Positions 34,562 through 44,854 are shown, counted from the stretch's first letter. The stretch is DNA of 64,000 bases from Cytobacillus massiliigabonensis (GCF_900199725.1 NZ_LT904904.1:1129194-1193193); one strand, 5' to 3'. Notes: generated from the sequence alone by a model not told the origin. Made by a program: numbers and translations.

Positions 34562-35980
34562 ATGAACGTGATTGATTGGCAAAAAGAAGTCGAACGAAGA
34601 CAAGACGCACTGATTGAAGATGCAAAAAAGCTGCTGCAAATAAAAAGCGTACTGGATGAAGAAAATGCAACTGAGGAAGCTCCATTAGGAGAAGGAGTAA
34701 AGGAAGCGTTAGATTTTATGCTTCAGCTTGGCGAGAAGGATGGATTCACCCCTAAGAATGTTGGAAACCTTGCAGGACATTTAGAATTTGGACAAGGCGA
34801 GGATATTGTTGGGATCCTTTGTCATGTGGATGTCGTACCAGAAGGGGACGGCTGGTCAAGTGATCCGTATGGCGCCGAAATCCGTGATGGCAAAATATTT
34901 GGAAGAGGAGCCATTGATGATAAAGGGCCAACGATGGCTGCTTATTATGCGATGAAGATTGTGAAGGAACTTGGACTGCCATTAAATAAGCGTGTCCGCA
35001 TGATTATTGGAACGGATGAGGAAAGTGATTGGCGCTGTGTAGACCATTATTTTGAACATGAGGAAATGCCAGCTATGGGATTTGCTCCAGATGCCGATTT
35101 CCCTATCATTTATGCGGAAAAAGGAATTGCTGATTTTGACCTTGTCCAAAATTGGAAAGAGCAAAAAAGCGATGCTGAAGTAAAAGCAAAAGTGCTCTCT
35201 TTCCAATCTGGAAGAAGATATAATATGGTTCCAGACTTTGCAAAGGCTTCACTAGAGGTGACGAATGAGCCAACAGATACTGTGCAATTGTACGCTGATT
35301 TTCTCAAAAAGAATGAGCTTCCTGGCAAATACTATATCGAAAACGGTCTATTAATGCTTGAGGCGGAAGGGGTCTCTGCCCATGGAATGGAGCCGAATAA
35401 TGGAAAAAATGCGGGTCTTTACATGGCTAAGTTTTTATCAGAATTGAAGATAGATCCGAAAGCTAGTCACTATTTTCAGTTTGCAGCTACTTATTTTTAT
35501 GAAGATTCTAGGGGAAAGAAGCTTGGCATTTCCTATTCTGACGACATTACAGGAGATTTAACAATCAATGTCGGGAAGCTGTCCTATACAGAGGAAAGCG
35601 GGGGAAGACTTGGATTAAATGTTCGCTATCCTGTTACAAATAAAATGGATGATACGAAAGACAGTCTTGAAGGTTTATTAAAAGAAGAACATTTTATAAT
35701 TGAAAACTTTACTGATTCGAAGCCTCATCACGTGGCTGAAGATGATTTTCTCATTCAAACGCTAAAAAAAGTATATGAAGAACAAACAGGAGAAAAGGCT
35801 GAACTGCTTTCAATTGGCGGAGGAACCTATGCTCGTTCCTTGAAGTCTGGTGTGGCATTTGGTCCTCTTTTCCCTGGAAGAGAGGACATCGCCCATCAAA
35901 AGGATGAATATATGCATATAGAAGACATGCTTAGAGCAACAGCCATTTATGCACAGGCTATTTATGAACTTGCAAAATAA
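34562..35980 (+). CDS. pepV: Dipeptidase PepV
   Basis: 472 residues, an M20-family metallopeptidase. Zinc-binding and catalytic motifs: CHVDVVPEGDGW, GRGAIDDKGPTMAAYYAMK (bridging Asp), GTDEESDWRC (catalytic Glu) and the C-terminal GPLFPGREDIAHQKDEY His. It hydrolyses dipeptides with broad specificity in the cytosol. GGAGG precedes the ATG. The D-amino acid transaminase gene follows by 27 bp, an arrangement common in Bacillus, linking peptide turnover and D-amino acid metabolism. Confidence 0.95.
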   Translation: MNVIDWQKEVERRQDALIEDAKKLLQIKSVLDEENATEEAPLGEGVKEALDFMLQLGEKDGFTPKNVGNLAGHLEFGQGEDIVGILCHVDVVPEGDGWSSDPYGAEIRDGKIFGRGAIDDKGPTMAAYYAMKIVKELGLPLNKRVRMIIGTDEESDWRCVDHYFEHEEMPAMGFAPDADFPIIYAEKGIADFDLVQNWKEQKSDAEVKAKVLSFQSGRRYNMVPDFAKASLEVTNEPTDTVQLYADFLKKNELPGKYYIENGLLMLEAEGVSAHGMEPNNGKNAGLYMAKFLSELKIDPKASHYFQFAATYFYEDSRGKKLGISYSDDITGDLTINVGKLSYTEESGGRLGLNVRYPVTNKMDDTKDSLEGLLKEEHFIIENFTDSKPHHVAEDDFLIQTLKKVYEEQTGEKAELLSIGGGTYARSLKSGVAFGPLFPGREDIAHQKDEYMHIEDMLRATAIYAQAIYELAK

Positions 35981-36007
35981 AAAATTCAAACAGGGAGTCA
36001 AGGAGAA

Positions 36008-36865
36008 ATGACATACGTTATTGTAAATGGAGAGTTCATTAAGCGTTCAGAAGCAAAAATAGATATCGAAGATCGCGGATACCAGTTTGGAGATGGCGTA
36101 TATGAGGTAATCCGTGTATATAACGGGAAAATGTTTACAGGTACGGAGCATCTTGAACGCCTTATTGATAGCGGCAAGAAAATTGGAATGAAGATTCCTT
36201 ATACAGTTTCTGAATTAAAGCAGCTGCTTAAGCAGTTAATTGCTAAAAACGAGCTGAAGCTAGGAACTTTGTATATGCAGATGACGAGAGGAATAGCCCC
36301 AAGAAATCATGCATTTCCTTCAAGTGATGTTTCACCAACCTTTGTTGCGTATTCAAAGGAAATTGGGAGACCCGCTGATAATATGAAAACAGGAGTAAAG
36401 ACGATTTTAAATGAGGATATTCGTTGGCTTCTTTGTGATATAAAAAGCTTAAATCTATTAGGGAATTTAATGGCAAAGCAAAAAGCTGTGGAGGCAGGAT
36501 GTTTCGAAGCAATCCAGCACCGTGATGGAGTGGTAACGGAAGGAAGCTTGTCCAATATTTCAATAATTAAAGATGGGAAAGTAATCACACATCCTGCGGA
36601 CAATTTAATTCTTAACGGAATTACGAGGCAGAAGGTTTTGGATATATGCAGGAATAATGATATTCCTTGTTCTGAGACTCCTTTCACACTTGATGATCTA
36701 AAGAATGCAGATGAGGTATTCCTTTCAGGTACAACGGTAGAAATTACACCTATCATTGAAATAGAAGGAGCGAAAGTAGGTGATGGCAGCCTAGGACCAA
36801 TCACCAAGAGTCTACAAGAGCTCTTTGTTAAAGAAATTGAAAAGGAATGCGGCACCATTAGCTAA
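36008..36865 (+). CDS. dat: D-amino acid aminotransferase
   Basis: 285 residues, class IV fold-type PLP aminotransferase. Key features are EDRGYQFGDGVYEVIRVYNG near the start, the PLP lysine-containing CDIKSLNLLGNLMAKQKA (Lys about 146), and EGSLSNISI. It interconverts D-alanine and D-glutamate with 2-oxo acids, feeding cell-wall D-amino acids. CAAGGAGAA RBS. Closed by the terminator at 36875. Confidence 0.95.
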   Translation: MTYVIVNGEFIKRSEAKIDIEDRGYQFGDGVYEVIRVYNGKMFTGTEHLERLIDSGKKIGMKIPYTVSELKQLLKQLIAKNELKLGTLYMQMTRGIAPRNHAFPSSDVSPTFVAYSKEIGRPADNMKTGVKTILNEDIRWLLCDIKSLNLLGNLMAKQKAVEAGCFEAIQHRDGVVTEGSLSNISIIKDGKVITHPADNLILNGITRQKVLDICRNNDIPCSETPFTLDDLKNADEVFLSGTTVEITPIIEIEGAKVGDGSLGPITKSLQELFVKEIEKECGTIS

Positions 36866-36874
36866 ATATTTGAT

Positions 36875-36920
36875 GAAAAAAGTAAGCAATTATCATATGG
36901 AATGGTTGCTTGCTTTTTTC
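36875..36920 (+). terminator. Intrinsic terminator after dat
   Basis: AAAAAAGTAAGCAA pairs with TTGCTTGCTTTTTT (one unpaired base) around an A/T-rich loop. Confidence 0.85.
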
Positions 36921-37022
36921 TTTCTGGACGAAATATCCATCATCACCGCTGAATAAAGTAGAACCTGCCATCAACTTCTGCTAAAATAAGTGCAAATGTT
37001 TGTCATTCAATGGAGGATGGAT

Positions 37023-37595
37023 ATGGATCGGAAACCTCATTTTTTCTTTGCAGTCAGCTTACCAGAGGAAGTAAAGAAGGAGTTAAGTAGGCTATGCTTA
37101 ACTATAAAGGAAAGGCTCCCTTTTCAACGTTGGGTTCATCAGGATGATTATCATATCACATTGGCATTTCTAGGCACTGCACAAGATGGCAAGCTTGAGA
37201 AAGCAAAGAAGCTGGTTGTAGAACAGTTAAATGGACAAAGCTCCTTTTCTCTTCATATTAATAAGCTTGGCGTGTTCGGGAAAAAGGATTCTCCTAGAAT
37301 CTTTTGGGCAGATACAGTGAAAGAGGATAAATTATTGAAGCTTCGTGAACGCGTATTTTTCTCTTGCCTGGAAGCTGGTTTTGAATTAGAAACGAGGGCC
37401 TTTAAGCCACATATTACACTAGCGAGAAAATGGGCTGGCAGCACTCCCTTCGAGGAGGATCTTTTAGAAAGTAATAATCCGTTTGAGGAAGCATCCCTTC
37501 CCTTTCAAGCAAAAGAAGTTGCTTTGTATCAAACACATTTCGATCGAACCCCCAAATATGAAAAAATAGCAGCATTCCCGCTGCTGACAGAATAA
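37023..37595 (+). CDS. thpR: RNA 2',3'-cyclic phosphodiesterase (ThpR, YtlP)
   Basis: 190 residues from ATG 37023, 6 nt after TGGAGG; longer reading frames run through the RBS. The two HxT catalytic motifs of the 2H phosphoesterase superfamily are YHITLAFLG and PHITLARK. The enzyme opens 2',3'-cyclic phosphates on RNA ends or (historically) ligates 2'-5' RNA. It heads the ytlP-ytlQ-ytlR cluster. Confidence 0.92.
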   Translation: MDRKPHFFFAVSLPEEVKKELSRLCLTIKERLPFQRWVHQDDYHITLAFLGTAQDGKLEKAKKLVVEQLNGQSSFSLHINKLGVFGKKDSPRIFWADTVKEDKLLKLRERVFFSCLEAGFELETRAFKPHITLARKWAGSTPFEEDLLESNNPFEEASLPFQAKEVALYQTHFDRTPKYEKIAAFPLLTE

Positions 37596-37632
37596 ATAAA
37601 TACTAGAGAAATGACAAGGCAGGCAATGATAA

Positions 37633-38622
37633 ATGGGACAGTTAATTAAAATGCAAGACTACGTTTCACGTTATGAACAAAATATATATTTATATCCATC
37701 CCGCTATGTTAGGCTTAAAAAGCAGCAATGGGACAGGCTTAAAGCTGCTTGGGAAAACAATGAGGATGCTTTTTTTATGAACCAGTCACAGCAGGAAAAT
37801 CCTGATTGGCTTGAAGAAGAGAAAAAGCCATTAATAAATAAGCTAAAAGGGCTATGGAAGCTGGGCAAAAAGGATAATGAAGAGGAAGATTTGTTAAACA
37901 TAGAGCAAATGGAACATGACAGCGAAGATAGCGGAGAGGAAGCCATTCTGCAATTCGAAACAAACTTTACCTATCGTCCGGATACAGTGGAAGAATTAAA
38001 ACATCAATTCCTAGATCAATTATTTCGCTTTCAAATGAAATGGGCGAGCTCTACATTGACTGAAAAATCGTTTGTGGATAAACGATTTTATTATGATGAA
38101 AGATTAAAGTTTTTTCTTCAACGATTTCCTGATACGTTTCTCGTTCTCTATTTACCGCTTTTTTTATTGAAAAAAGCACCTGTGGAAGTAGAAACAATAA
38201 TTTTAAGCCCGACAGGCGTCTGGTGTATTAGTATTCTTGAGGAAGAAGATTCTTCTGTTTTTATTGGATCAAAAGAACGCTTCTGGGTAAAACGAGTGAA
38301 TGGGGAAGAGAAAAAGGTGTTAAATCCATTATTAGCATTGAATCGAACTGCGAAAATTGTTCATCAAATATTCCGCATGAATGATATTGATTTACCGATA
38401 CATAAGGCTGTTCTATGCAGAAATGGATATATTGACCACCCTGCAGCTCCCTTTGATGTCCAAATGGTTGAAAAAAGGAATTATGAGGAATGGTTTAATA
38501 GCTTGAGAAATCTTCGTTCCCCGCTTAAACATGTACAGCTCAAAGCGGCCCAAGGCTTACTGCAATATTGCCAAACGTCTTCAATCAGAAGGCTTGAGTG
38601 GGAGATTGCTGAAGAAGAATAA
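37633..38622 (+). CDS. ytlQ: NERD-domain-like protein YtlQ
   Basis: 329 residues, cytosolic. The N-terminal third is rich in Trp, Glu and Lys; the C-terminal part (about 160-325), with VETIILSPTGVWCISILEEEDSS and LNPLLALNRTAKIVHQIF, has the pattern of nuclease-related (NERD) domains. Position between thpR and a lipid kinase matches ytlQ in B. subtilis. Nuclease activity is not shown for the family member and should be treated as unknown. Confidence 0.78.
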   Translation: MGQLIKMQDYVSRYEQNIYLYPSRYVRLKKQQWDRLKAAWENNEDAFFMNQSQQENPDWLEEEKKPLINKLKGLWKLGKKDNEEEDLLNIEQMEHDSEDSGEEAILQFETNFTYRPDTVEELKHQFLDQLFRFQMKWASSTLTEKSFVDKRFYYDERLKFFLQRFPDTFLVLYLPLFLLKKAPVEVETIILSPTGVWCISILEEEDSSVFIGSKERFWVKRVNGEEKKVLNPLLALNRTAKIVHQIFRMNDIDLPIHKAVLCRNGYIDHPAAPFDVQMVEKRNYEEWFNSLRNLRSPLKHVQLKAAQGLLQYCQTSSIRRLEWEIAEEE

Positions 38623-38657
38623 TTGGACAAAGTCTATATAGAAGGTAGAATAATGTG

Positions 38658-39605
38658 ATGGAAAATCTCTATTTTATCATTAATCCTCAGGCGAAAAATG
38701 GCCGTTGTCAAAAGGTTTGGAGAAAACTAGAAAAGATACTTGATGAACAAAATATTTCATATGAGGCTTTTTTTACAGCGTATCCTGGCCATGGAGAGGA
38801 GATTGTTCAGTTCATTTCCAGAAAAGAGGCAGGGAAAGATGTAGTCATCGTCGTTGTTGGAGGAGACGGGACAATGCATGAGGCTGTGAATGGGGCTGCA
38901 GTCAACAGCAATATCCATCTTGCATATATTCCTGGCGGATCTGGAAATGACTTTTCTAGGGGATATGGCATCCCGAGAAATCCAGTTGCTGCGCTTAACT
39001 ACCTTTTAACACAATTGAAGGAAGAATCCTTATTAATTGATCTAGGTCTAATAAACAAGAAAGACGAGAAAGATATCTACTTTGTGAATAATATGGGTGT
39101 TGGACTGGATGCTCATATTGCAAGGAAGGTAAACCTTTCAAAAATTAAAAAGTTATTAAACCGCATTTCCCTAGGAAAGCTGGTCTATGTTTATTTTTTG
39201 CTGAAAAGTGTATTTACTTACCAACGATCATCCATTGAAATCATTGTAGATGGGAAACGGTATTCGTTTCATTCCACTTGGTTTGTAACCGTTTCAAATC
39301 AGCCGTTTTATGGCGGAGGAATGAAAATATCCCCAAAAGCCTCCCCTTTTGATGGTCAGCTAAATATTACTGTTGTCCATAATTTATCAAGATTGAAGCT
39401 CTTATTTGTATTTATTACTGTTTTTTGGGGAGGACATGTTACATTCAAGGAAGTGGAGACGTTTACTGGTAGTGAGATTAAAATTACTTCGCCTGATCCG
39501 ATACAGGCACATGCAGATGGTGAGGATATTGGCTGTACACCATTAGCAACCATTACATGCAAAAGATTCCTTCCAATCCTTTCAAAGGCAAGTGGACAGG
39601 AATAA
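38658..39605 (+). CDS. ytlR: Diacylglycerol kinase-family lipid kinase YtlR
   Basis: 315 residues from ATG 38658 (a GTG at 38655 is adjacent). The DAGK catalytic domain shows FIINPQAKNGRCQKVW, the GGDGTMHEAVNG nucleotide loop and the PGGSGNDFSRG segment. The C-terminal beta-sandwich includes HADGEDIG. It phosphorylates a lipid such as diacylglycerol, or a related polyprenoid. It overlaps the reading frame region of the pullulanase leader, with amyX following 25 bp later. Confidence 0.88.
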   Translation: MENLYFIINPQAKNGRCQKVWRKLEKILDEQNISYEAFFTAYPGHGEEIVQFISRKEAGKDVVIVVVGGDGTMHEAVNGAAVNSNIHLAYIPGGSGNDFSRGYGIPRNPVAALNYLLTQLKEESLLIDLGLINKKDEKDIYFVNNMGVGLDAHIARKVNLSKIKKLLNRISLGKLVYVYFLLKSVFTYQRSSIEIIVDGKRYSFHSTWFVTVSNQPFYGGGMKISPKASPFDGQLNITVVHNLSRLKLLFVFITVFWGGHVTFKEVETFTGSEIKITSPDPIQAHADGEDIGCTPLATITCKRFLPILSKASGQE

Positions 39606-39630
39606 ATACATGACATTGGAGGTAGGATCT

Positions 39631-41787
39631 GTGAAAGCGATTAATCGGAAATATTATGCTTACTTAGATGAAATGCAAATCATTACGATCTTACTTCCTA
39701 ATGATTACTTCGGAGGGAATTCTTCACGCTTTTTTATTAGTAAAATGAATGGGAAGGAGCATCTTTCTCTGACAGTTATTAAACAAATACCGTTAGAAAG
39801 TATGATTAAATACATCTGTCAGATAGAAGGAAAACTAATAATTGGTGAACAATATTGGGTATACGATGAGCATGGCGGGAAAACAGACTTGCAAATAGGC
39901 GCTGTCATACGCACAGCTGCTTTTGATAAAGAGTTTTTCTATGATGGAACTCTTGGCTGCTTTTATCATTCAGATCGAACTTTATTTAAGCTATGGGCGC
40001 CTACTGCAACGAAGGTGAAATTAAAATTGCTGCCAAATGGTACATCCAAAGATGAAATATTTCATTCGATGAAGAGAAAGGAGAAAGGGGTATGGCACGT
40101 AACAGTAAACGGAGATCTTGAGTGCTATTACTATTCCTTTTTAGTATATGTGAATTCAGAATGGAGAGAGGCAGCCGATCCTTATGCTACGTCGGTCAGC
40201 CTCAATGGAGAATATGCTGCTGTCATTGACCTAAACAAAACAAAAGTGACAAAACCCCCCCTTCCCCTTTTTAAACAACCTACCGATGCAATTATCTACG
40301 AAACACACATAAGGGACTTAACGATCCATTCAAATAGCGGAATTATGAATAAAGGCACATATCTTGGTGCTGCAGAGCTGAATACTGTGGCTATTGATGG
40401 AACGCCAACAGGACTTACGCATGTAAAGGAACTTGGTATCACCCATATTGAATTTCTTCCATTTAATGATTTTGAAGGAATTGATGAAAGACGGGTTACG
40501 AGTGAATATAACTGGGGGTATAATCCATTGCATTTCAATGCCCCTGATGGCAGCTTTTCTACAGACCCTTCTAATCCATATGCAAGAGTAAATGAATTGA
40601 AAGCAATGATACATGCGGTCCATACACAAGGTATAAGGGTAATAATGGATGTTGTTTATAATCACGTATATATTCGAGAGTTCTCATCTTTTGAAAACAT
40701 AGTTCCCGGCTACTATTTTCGCCATGATGAATTTGGAATGCCTTCCAATGGAACAGGTGTGGGCAATGATTTTGCCTCAGAGCGGCTGATGGGAAGAAAG
40801 TTTATTGTTGATTCTGTTATGTATTGGCTGAAAGAATACGAAGTAGATGGCTTTCGATTTGATTTGATGGGCATTTTGGATATAGAAACGATGAATGAAA
40901 TTCGAAATGCAGTTGATTCCATCGATCCTTCCATTCTTATTATTGGAGAAGGATGGGATTTGGATACACCTATTCCCGCAGATAAGAAGGCCTGTATTCG
41001 CAACCAAGATAGCCTTCCAGGAATTGCCCATTTTAATGATAAGTTCAGGGATACGGTTAAAGGGAGTACATTTCATTTAGATGATAAAGGCTATGCATTT
41101 GGAAATGACGACTATTATGAGGCTGCCAAACAAGTTCTTGCGGGAAGTATTGGTCTGGAAAAGCCTGAAGATGGATTATTTTTTTCCCCTGTTCAGTCGG
41201 TCAATTATGTAGAATCGCATGATAATCACACACTTTGGGATAAATTGGCAGTCTGTTCCGCATCACTAAGTAAAGAAACAAGGCAAAAGCAGCATAGGCT
41301 TGCAACGGCAATGGTACTGCTTTCACAAGGAATTCCCTTTTTGCATAGCGGGCAGGAGTTCTTTCGAACGAAGAGAGGGGAAGGAAATAGTTATCGCTCA
41401 TCCGATAAAATAAATCAGCTTGATTGGGATCGTAAATCATATTATTTGGCGAATGTTATCTATCTGCGTGGTTTAATTCGGATTCGTAAATCATATGGCG
41501 CCTTCCGATTCTCTAAACAGAAGCTCATACGTGAGCATATGTGTTTTCTTCCTGTAGAAAAGCCAGTAATCGGATTTCTTTTAAAAGATGTTGATGAATA
41601 TGGGGATTGGAGAAAGATTATTGTATTTTTTAATCCTGCCTTCTCACAAAAAACTGTCGAGCTTCCGGATGGTCAATGGCTGGTACTTGCAGATGACCAA
41701 ACTGCGAATGTGAAGCCGAAAAGGAAGCTAGAAAAAGATACGCTAGAGTTGCCGCCTATATGCTCGTACGTCCTTGTCAGCAAGTGA
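39631..41787 (+). CDS. amyX: Type I pullulanase AmyX
   Basis: 718 residues from GTG 39631, 7 nt after GGAGGT; frames starting further upstream include the RBS. The N-terminal CBM48-like domain contains FKLWAPTATKVKLKLLP; the GH13 catalytic domain has the type I signature YNWGYNPLHF, then DVVYNHVY, the nucleophile GFRFDLMGI, acid Glu in LIIGEGWD and VNYVESHDNHTLWDK. It debranches alpha-1,6 links of pullulan or glycogen. There is no signal peptide, so it is intracellular like B. subtilis AmyX. Confidence 0.95.
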   Translation: MKAINRKYYAYLDEMQIITILLPNDYFGGNSSRFFISKMNGKEHLSLTVIKQIPLESMIKYICQIEGKLIIGEQYWVYDEHGGKTDLQIGAVIRTAAFDKEFFYDGTLGCFYHSDRTLFKLWAPTATKVKLKLLPNGTSKDEIFHSMKRKEKGVWHVTVNGDLECYYYSFLVYVNSEWREAADPYATSVSLNGEYAAVIDLNKTKVTKPPLPLFKQPTDAIIYETHIRDLTIHSNSGIMNKGTYLGAAELNTVAIDGTPTGLTHVKELGITHIEFLPFNDFEGIDERRVTSEYNWGYNPLHFNAPDGSFSTDPSNPYARVNELKAMIHAVHTQGIRVIMDVVYNHVYIREFSSFENIVPGYYFRHDEFGMPSNGTGVGNDFASERLMGRKFIVDSVMYWLKEYEVDGFRFDLMGILDIETMNEIRNAVDSIDPSILIIGEGWDLDTPIPADKKACIRNQDSLPGIAHFNDKFRDTVKGSTFHLDDKGYAFGNDDYYEAAKQVLAGSIGLEKPEDGLFFSPVQSVNYVESHDNHTLWDKLAVCSASLSKETRQKQHRLATAMVLLSQGIPFLHSGQEFFRTKRGEGNSYRSSDKINQLDWDRKSYYLANVIYLRGLIRIRKSYGAFRFSKQKLIREHMCFLPVEKPVIGFLLKDVDEYGDWRKIIVFFNPAFSQKTVELPDGQWLVLADDQTANVKPKRKLEKDTLELPPICSYVLVSK

Positions 41788-41834
41788 AAAATAAATAAGC
41801 TTGACGTTAAAAGCATGAAAGAGATAAAATTTAT

Positions 41835-41882
41835 AAAGATAGCTATTGGGTGATCGTAAAGCGATAGCTATCTTTATTTTTT
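41835..41882 (+). terminator. Intrinsic terminator after amyX
   Basis: AAAGATAGCTAT and ATAGCTATCTTT form a perfect 12-bp stem, followed by ATTTTTTG. Confidence 0.9.
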
Positions 41883-41910
41883 GAAATGGAAAAGTTATTT
41901 TGAAATAGAT

Positions 41911-41989
41911 TGTCTAGCGAAAGCTGCTTACCCTAAATGCAAAGGAAATTGTGTGTTAGTTGGGATTAACTAGGCGCTTGCGCTTTTCT
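41911..41989 (+). repeat. Bacillaceae intergenic repeat, copy 4
   Basis: Begins TGTCTAGCGAAAGCTGC and ends AGGCGCTTGCGCTTTTCT, the clearest full-length match to the element's head and tail in this window. It ends about 20 bp before the ytmP start. Confidence 0.7.
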
Positions 41990-42008
41990 ACTAAGCAGGT
42001 GAACAATT

Positions 42009-42797
42009 TTGGAACATATATTAGGTATTGAGTGGGAGATTGTTCCCGCGGGTGGGGCGACAGGTGAAGCCTTTTTTGCTAAGCATAATGGGCAGCAGCT
42101 GTTTCTGAAACGGAACACATCTCCATTTCTTGCTGTACTATCCGCTGAGGGAATTGTTCCTAAGCTTATTTGGACAAAAAGACTGGAAAATGGAGACGTG
42201 ATCACTGCTCAGCAGTGGGAAAGTGGAAGAGAACTGAAGCAGGCGGACATGAACAATGAACGAGTTGCCAGGCTGCTGAAAAAGATCCATGGCTCCAAGC
42301 CTTTACTTAGCATGCTCGAAAGGCTAGGGAAATCCCCATTAACCCCAGAAATCATCCTTCAAATCATTGAAGAAGAGCTGGATGCTGAAATAAGGGCTAT
42401 GGATGTAATTGCTCAGTCAATTAAGTTTTTAAGAAAAGAGATCGATAATATTCATTGTGAAGAGATGACCGTATGCCATTGCGATATCAATCATAACAAC
42501 TGGCTGCTAGCTGAAAACAACCAGCTGTATTTAATTGATTGGGATGGAGCAATGATAGCTGATCCTGCTATTGATCTTGGCATGCTATTGTATTGGTATA
42601 TCCCAAAACATGAATGGGATGATTGGATTAATCGATACGGTTTAACACTTACAGATAATTTGCTGTTGAGAATGAAATGGTATGTAATCGCACAATCAAT
42701 AAATTCCATTCAATGGCATAAAAGTAAAAGCCGTTTTGAGGAAATGGATAGATGGATCCAATTCCTTATAGAACTTCATAGTACCTATGAAAATTGA
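42009..42797 (+). CDS. ytmP: Phosphotransferase YtmP (choline kinase-like)
   Basis: 262 residues from a TTG at 42009, preceded by GCAGGTG. An aminoglycoside/choline kinase-type fold with the Brenner motif HCDINHNNWLL (catalytic Asp) and the metal-binding LIDWDGAMIADP. The substrate is unknown. It matches the B. subtilis ytmP-ytzH-trmB arrangement. The 3' end overlaps the convergent ytzH gene by 13 bp. Confidence 0.88.
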   Translation: MEHILGIEWEIVPAGGATGEAFFAKHNGQQLFLKRNTSPFLAVLSAEGIVPKLIWTKRLENGDVITAQQWESGRELKQADMNNERVARLLKKIHGSKPLLSMLERLGKSPLTPEIILQIIEEELDAEIRAMDVIAQSIKFLRKEIDNIHCEEMTVCHCDINHNNWLLAENNQLYLIDWDGAMIADPAIDLGMLLYWYIPKHEWDDWINRYGLTLTDNLLLRMKWYVIAQSINSIQWHKSKSRFEEMDRWIQFLIELHSTYEN

Positions 42798-43063
42798 TTA
42801 ATTGAATCTACCCATCCAGATAATTCCTGCTGGTGTGTTTCGATATGATTGTCCAATTGGGAAGAGTTAATTCCATTCTGACTGTAATTATATATTTCTT
42901 CTAAAACTGTTTTTGCATGCTGATCTACATTTGGCCTGCTAATTAATGATTTAACTAATCGTTCAAGCTGTTCACATTCTGATACGGATCCGCAACAATC
43001 TGATTGATGGTTGCTCAATATATCTTTTAATAAATTTAGCTGGTCCTGCTGACTGATTGGCAT
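42785..43063 (-). CDS. ytzH: YtzH-like protein
   Basis: 92 residues starting MPISQQDQLNLLKDIL at 43061-43063, with AAAGGGTG upstream on the minus strand. It is helical and polar, has two adjacent cysteines in SDCCGSVSECEQ, and no signal peptide. It matches the YtzH family of Bacillus, of unknown function. Its tail overlaps the end of ytmP on the other strand. Confidence 0.82.
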   Translation of the reverse strand: MPISQQDQLNLLKDILSNHQSDCCGSVSECEQLERLVKSLISRPNVDQHAKTVLEEIYNYSQNGINSSQLDNHIETHQQELSGWVDSINQFS

Positions 43064-43232
43064 GATCGTCACCCTTTCAACTATAATAAAAGGAATTCAC
43101 TTTAGGTTGTGAGTTCCTTTTTTGATTTATGCATGATTCATAAGGGGTAGTTATTTTACCAATATTTTTTGTTGCAACACTGCCATTAGCATGATAATGT
43201 TTGATCGATATAACTTTTATAGGAGTGTAAGT

Positions 43233-43871
43233 ATGAGACAAAGAAATAAACCTTGGGCAAAGGAAAAGCTTGCTGAGTATCCGCAATATGTCATTCAATC
43301 CCCTGATCAATGGAAGGGGAAATGGCACGAAGTATTTGATAAAAAGCAGCCGCTTCATATAGAGATTGGCACGGGAAAAGGCCGGTTTATTAGTGGAATG
43401 GCAAAGGCGAATCCTGATATTAACTATATCGGAATTGAATTACAGGACAGCGTGATTGTTACAGCACTTGACCATATCATAGAAGCTGAACTGCCAAATA
43501 TTAAACTTATGAATGTAAATGCAAATGATCTTCATACTTTTTTTGAAAAGGGTGAAGTAGATAGAGTTTATTTAAATTTCTCGGATCCATGGCCGAAATC
43601 ACGTCATGCAAAGAGAAGATTAACCTACAAAACCTTCCTTAAAATTTATGAGGATATCTTAGTTGATCAAGGGGAAATCCATTTTAAAACAGATAATCAA
43701 GGATTATTCGAGTATTCTCTTACAAGCTTTTCAGAATATGGCTTGCTGTTGAAATATGTAAGTCTAGACCTTCATAATAGTAATTTTGAAGGAAATATTA
43801 TGACTGAATACGAAGAGAAGTTTTCTAATAGGGGTAACCGTATTTATCGTTGTGAAGTTCAATATCGATAA
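43233..43871 (+). CDS. trmB: tRNA (guanine-N7-)-methyltransferase
   Basis: 212 residues from ATG 43233, after AGGAGTG. The SAM site is [12 protein letters not shown], with IELQDSVI and the conserved [17 protein letters not shown] near residue 115 typical of TrmB. It methylates G46 of tRNA. Followed by an elaborate terminator hairpin. Confidence 0.97.
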   Translation: MRQRNKPWAKEKLAEYPQYVIQSPDQWKGKWHEVFDKKQPLHIEIGTGKGRFISGMAKANPDINYIGIELQDSVIVTALDHIIEAELPNIKLMNVNANDLHTFFEKGEVDRVYLNFSDPWPKSRHAKRRLTYKTFLKIYEDILVDQGEIHFKTDNQGLFEYSLTSFSEYGLLLKYVSLDLHNSNFEGNIMTEYEEKFSNRGNRIYRCEVQYR

Positions 43872-43875
43872 AAAT

Positions 43876-43955
43876 TGCCTGTGGGGTAGCTGGCAGCATT
43901 GGAATCCATACTCTGGATTCCTTTTGACAGCATGAACCCTTCAGGTTTTTTTGCT
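43876..43955 (+). terminator. Nested-stem terminator after trmB
   Basis: An outer CCTG...CAGG stem with G/C-rich flanks encloses GCAGCAT/ACAGCAT repeats and an inner GGAATCC...GGATTCC stem; TTTTTTT follows the outer arm. It is larger than the usual terminator in this window. Confidence 0.7.
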
Positions 43956-44011
43956 GTATGATTGTTTATATATTTCAAAATGTTAAAATATTATTGTGAG
44001 GGGGGAAAGAA

Positions 44012-44851
44012 ATGGAGATGCTACAATTAAACAATATAAAGCTTACTTGGCTGCATGGAGGAGTAAACTATTTAGATGGAGGTGCGATGTTTGGTGTTGT
44101 GCCAAAGCCTTTATGGTCTAAAAAGTATCCGTGTAACGAGAAAAATCAAATTGAGCTGCGCACCGATCCCATCCTAATTCAATTGGAGGATAAAAATATT
44201 CTTGTTGATTCAGGATTAGGAAATGGAAAACTTAGTGAAAAACAGAAGAGGAATTTTGGTGCTCTTGAGGAATCTAATGTGGAGGATGACCTAAAAAGAC
44301 AAGGTATAACTCCTGCTGATATCGATTATATTTTAATGACACATTTGCATTTTGACCATGCTTGCGGGTTAACAAAACCTTTTGAAGAAGGGTTTATCTC
44401 TGTCTTTCCAAATGCAAAAATTATTGTATCGAATATTGAATGGGAGGAAATGAGGAACCCGAATATCCGGTCAAGAAATACATATTGGAAAGAAAATTGG
44501 GAGCCAATTCAAGAGCAAATCGTTGTATTTGAAAAGGAATGGTCCTTTGGAGCGATCAAAATGGTACATACGGGAGGCCATAGTGATGGACACTCGGTTC
44601 TTGTCATTGAGGATGGGAATAATACGCTAATTCATATGGCGGATACGATGCCAACACATGCCCATCAAAATGTGTTATGGGTACTTGCCTATGATGACTA
44701 TCCAATGGATTCAATAGCAGCTAAACAGAAATGGATGGAATATGGTTTAGGTAGAAATGCATGGTTCACTTTCTATCATGATGCCTTTTATCGTGCGATT
44801 AAGTGGGATCAGAATGGGAATATACTTGATAAAGTAGAGAGAGTTCGATAA
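44012..44851 (+). CDS. ytnP: MBL-fold hydrolase YtnP (AHL lactonase-like)
   Basis: 279 residues, metallo-beta-lactamase fold with the metal-binding [10 protein letters not shown] motif near residue 110, GGHSDGHS, and the DTMPTHAHQ segment. It resembles B. subtilis YtnP, which can degrade N-acyl homoserine lactones. GAGGGGGG upstream. Closed by the terminator at 44855. Confidence 0.9.
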   Translation: MEMLQLNNIKLTWLHGGVNYLDGGAMFGVVPKPLWSKKYPCNEKNQIELRTDPILIQLEDKNILVDSGLGNGKLSEKQKRNFGALEESNVEDDLKRQGITPADIDYILMTHLHFDHACGLTKPFEEGFISVFPNAKIIVSNIEWEEMRNPNIRSRNTYWKENWEPIQEQIVVFEKEWSFGAIKMVHTGGHSDGHSVLVIEDGNNTLIHMADTMPTHAHQNVLWVLAYDDYPMDSIAAKQKWMEYGLGRNAWFTFYHDAFYRAIKWDQNGNILDKVERVR

Positions 44852-44854
44852 TTG

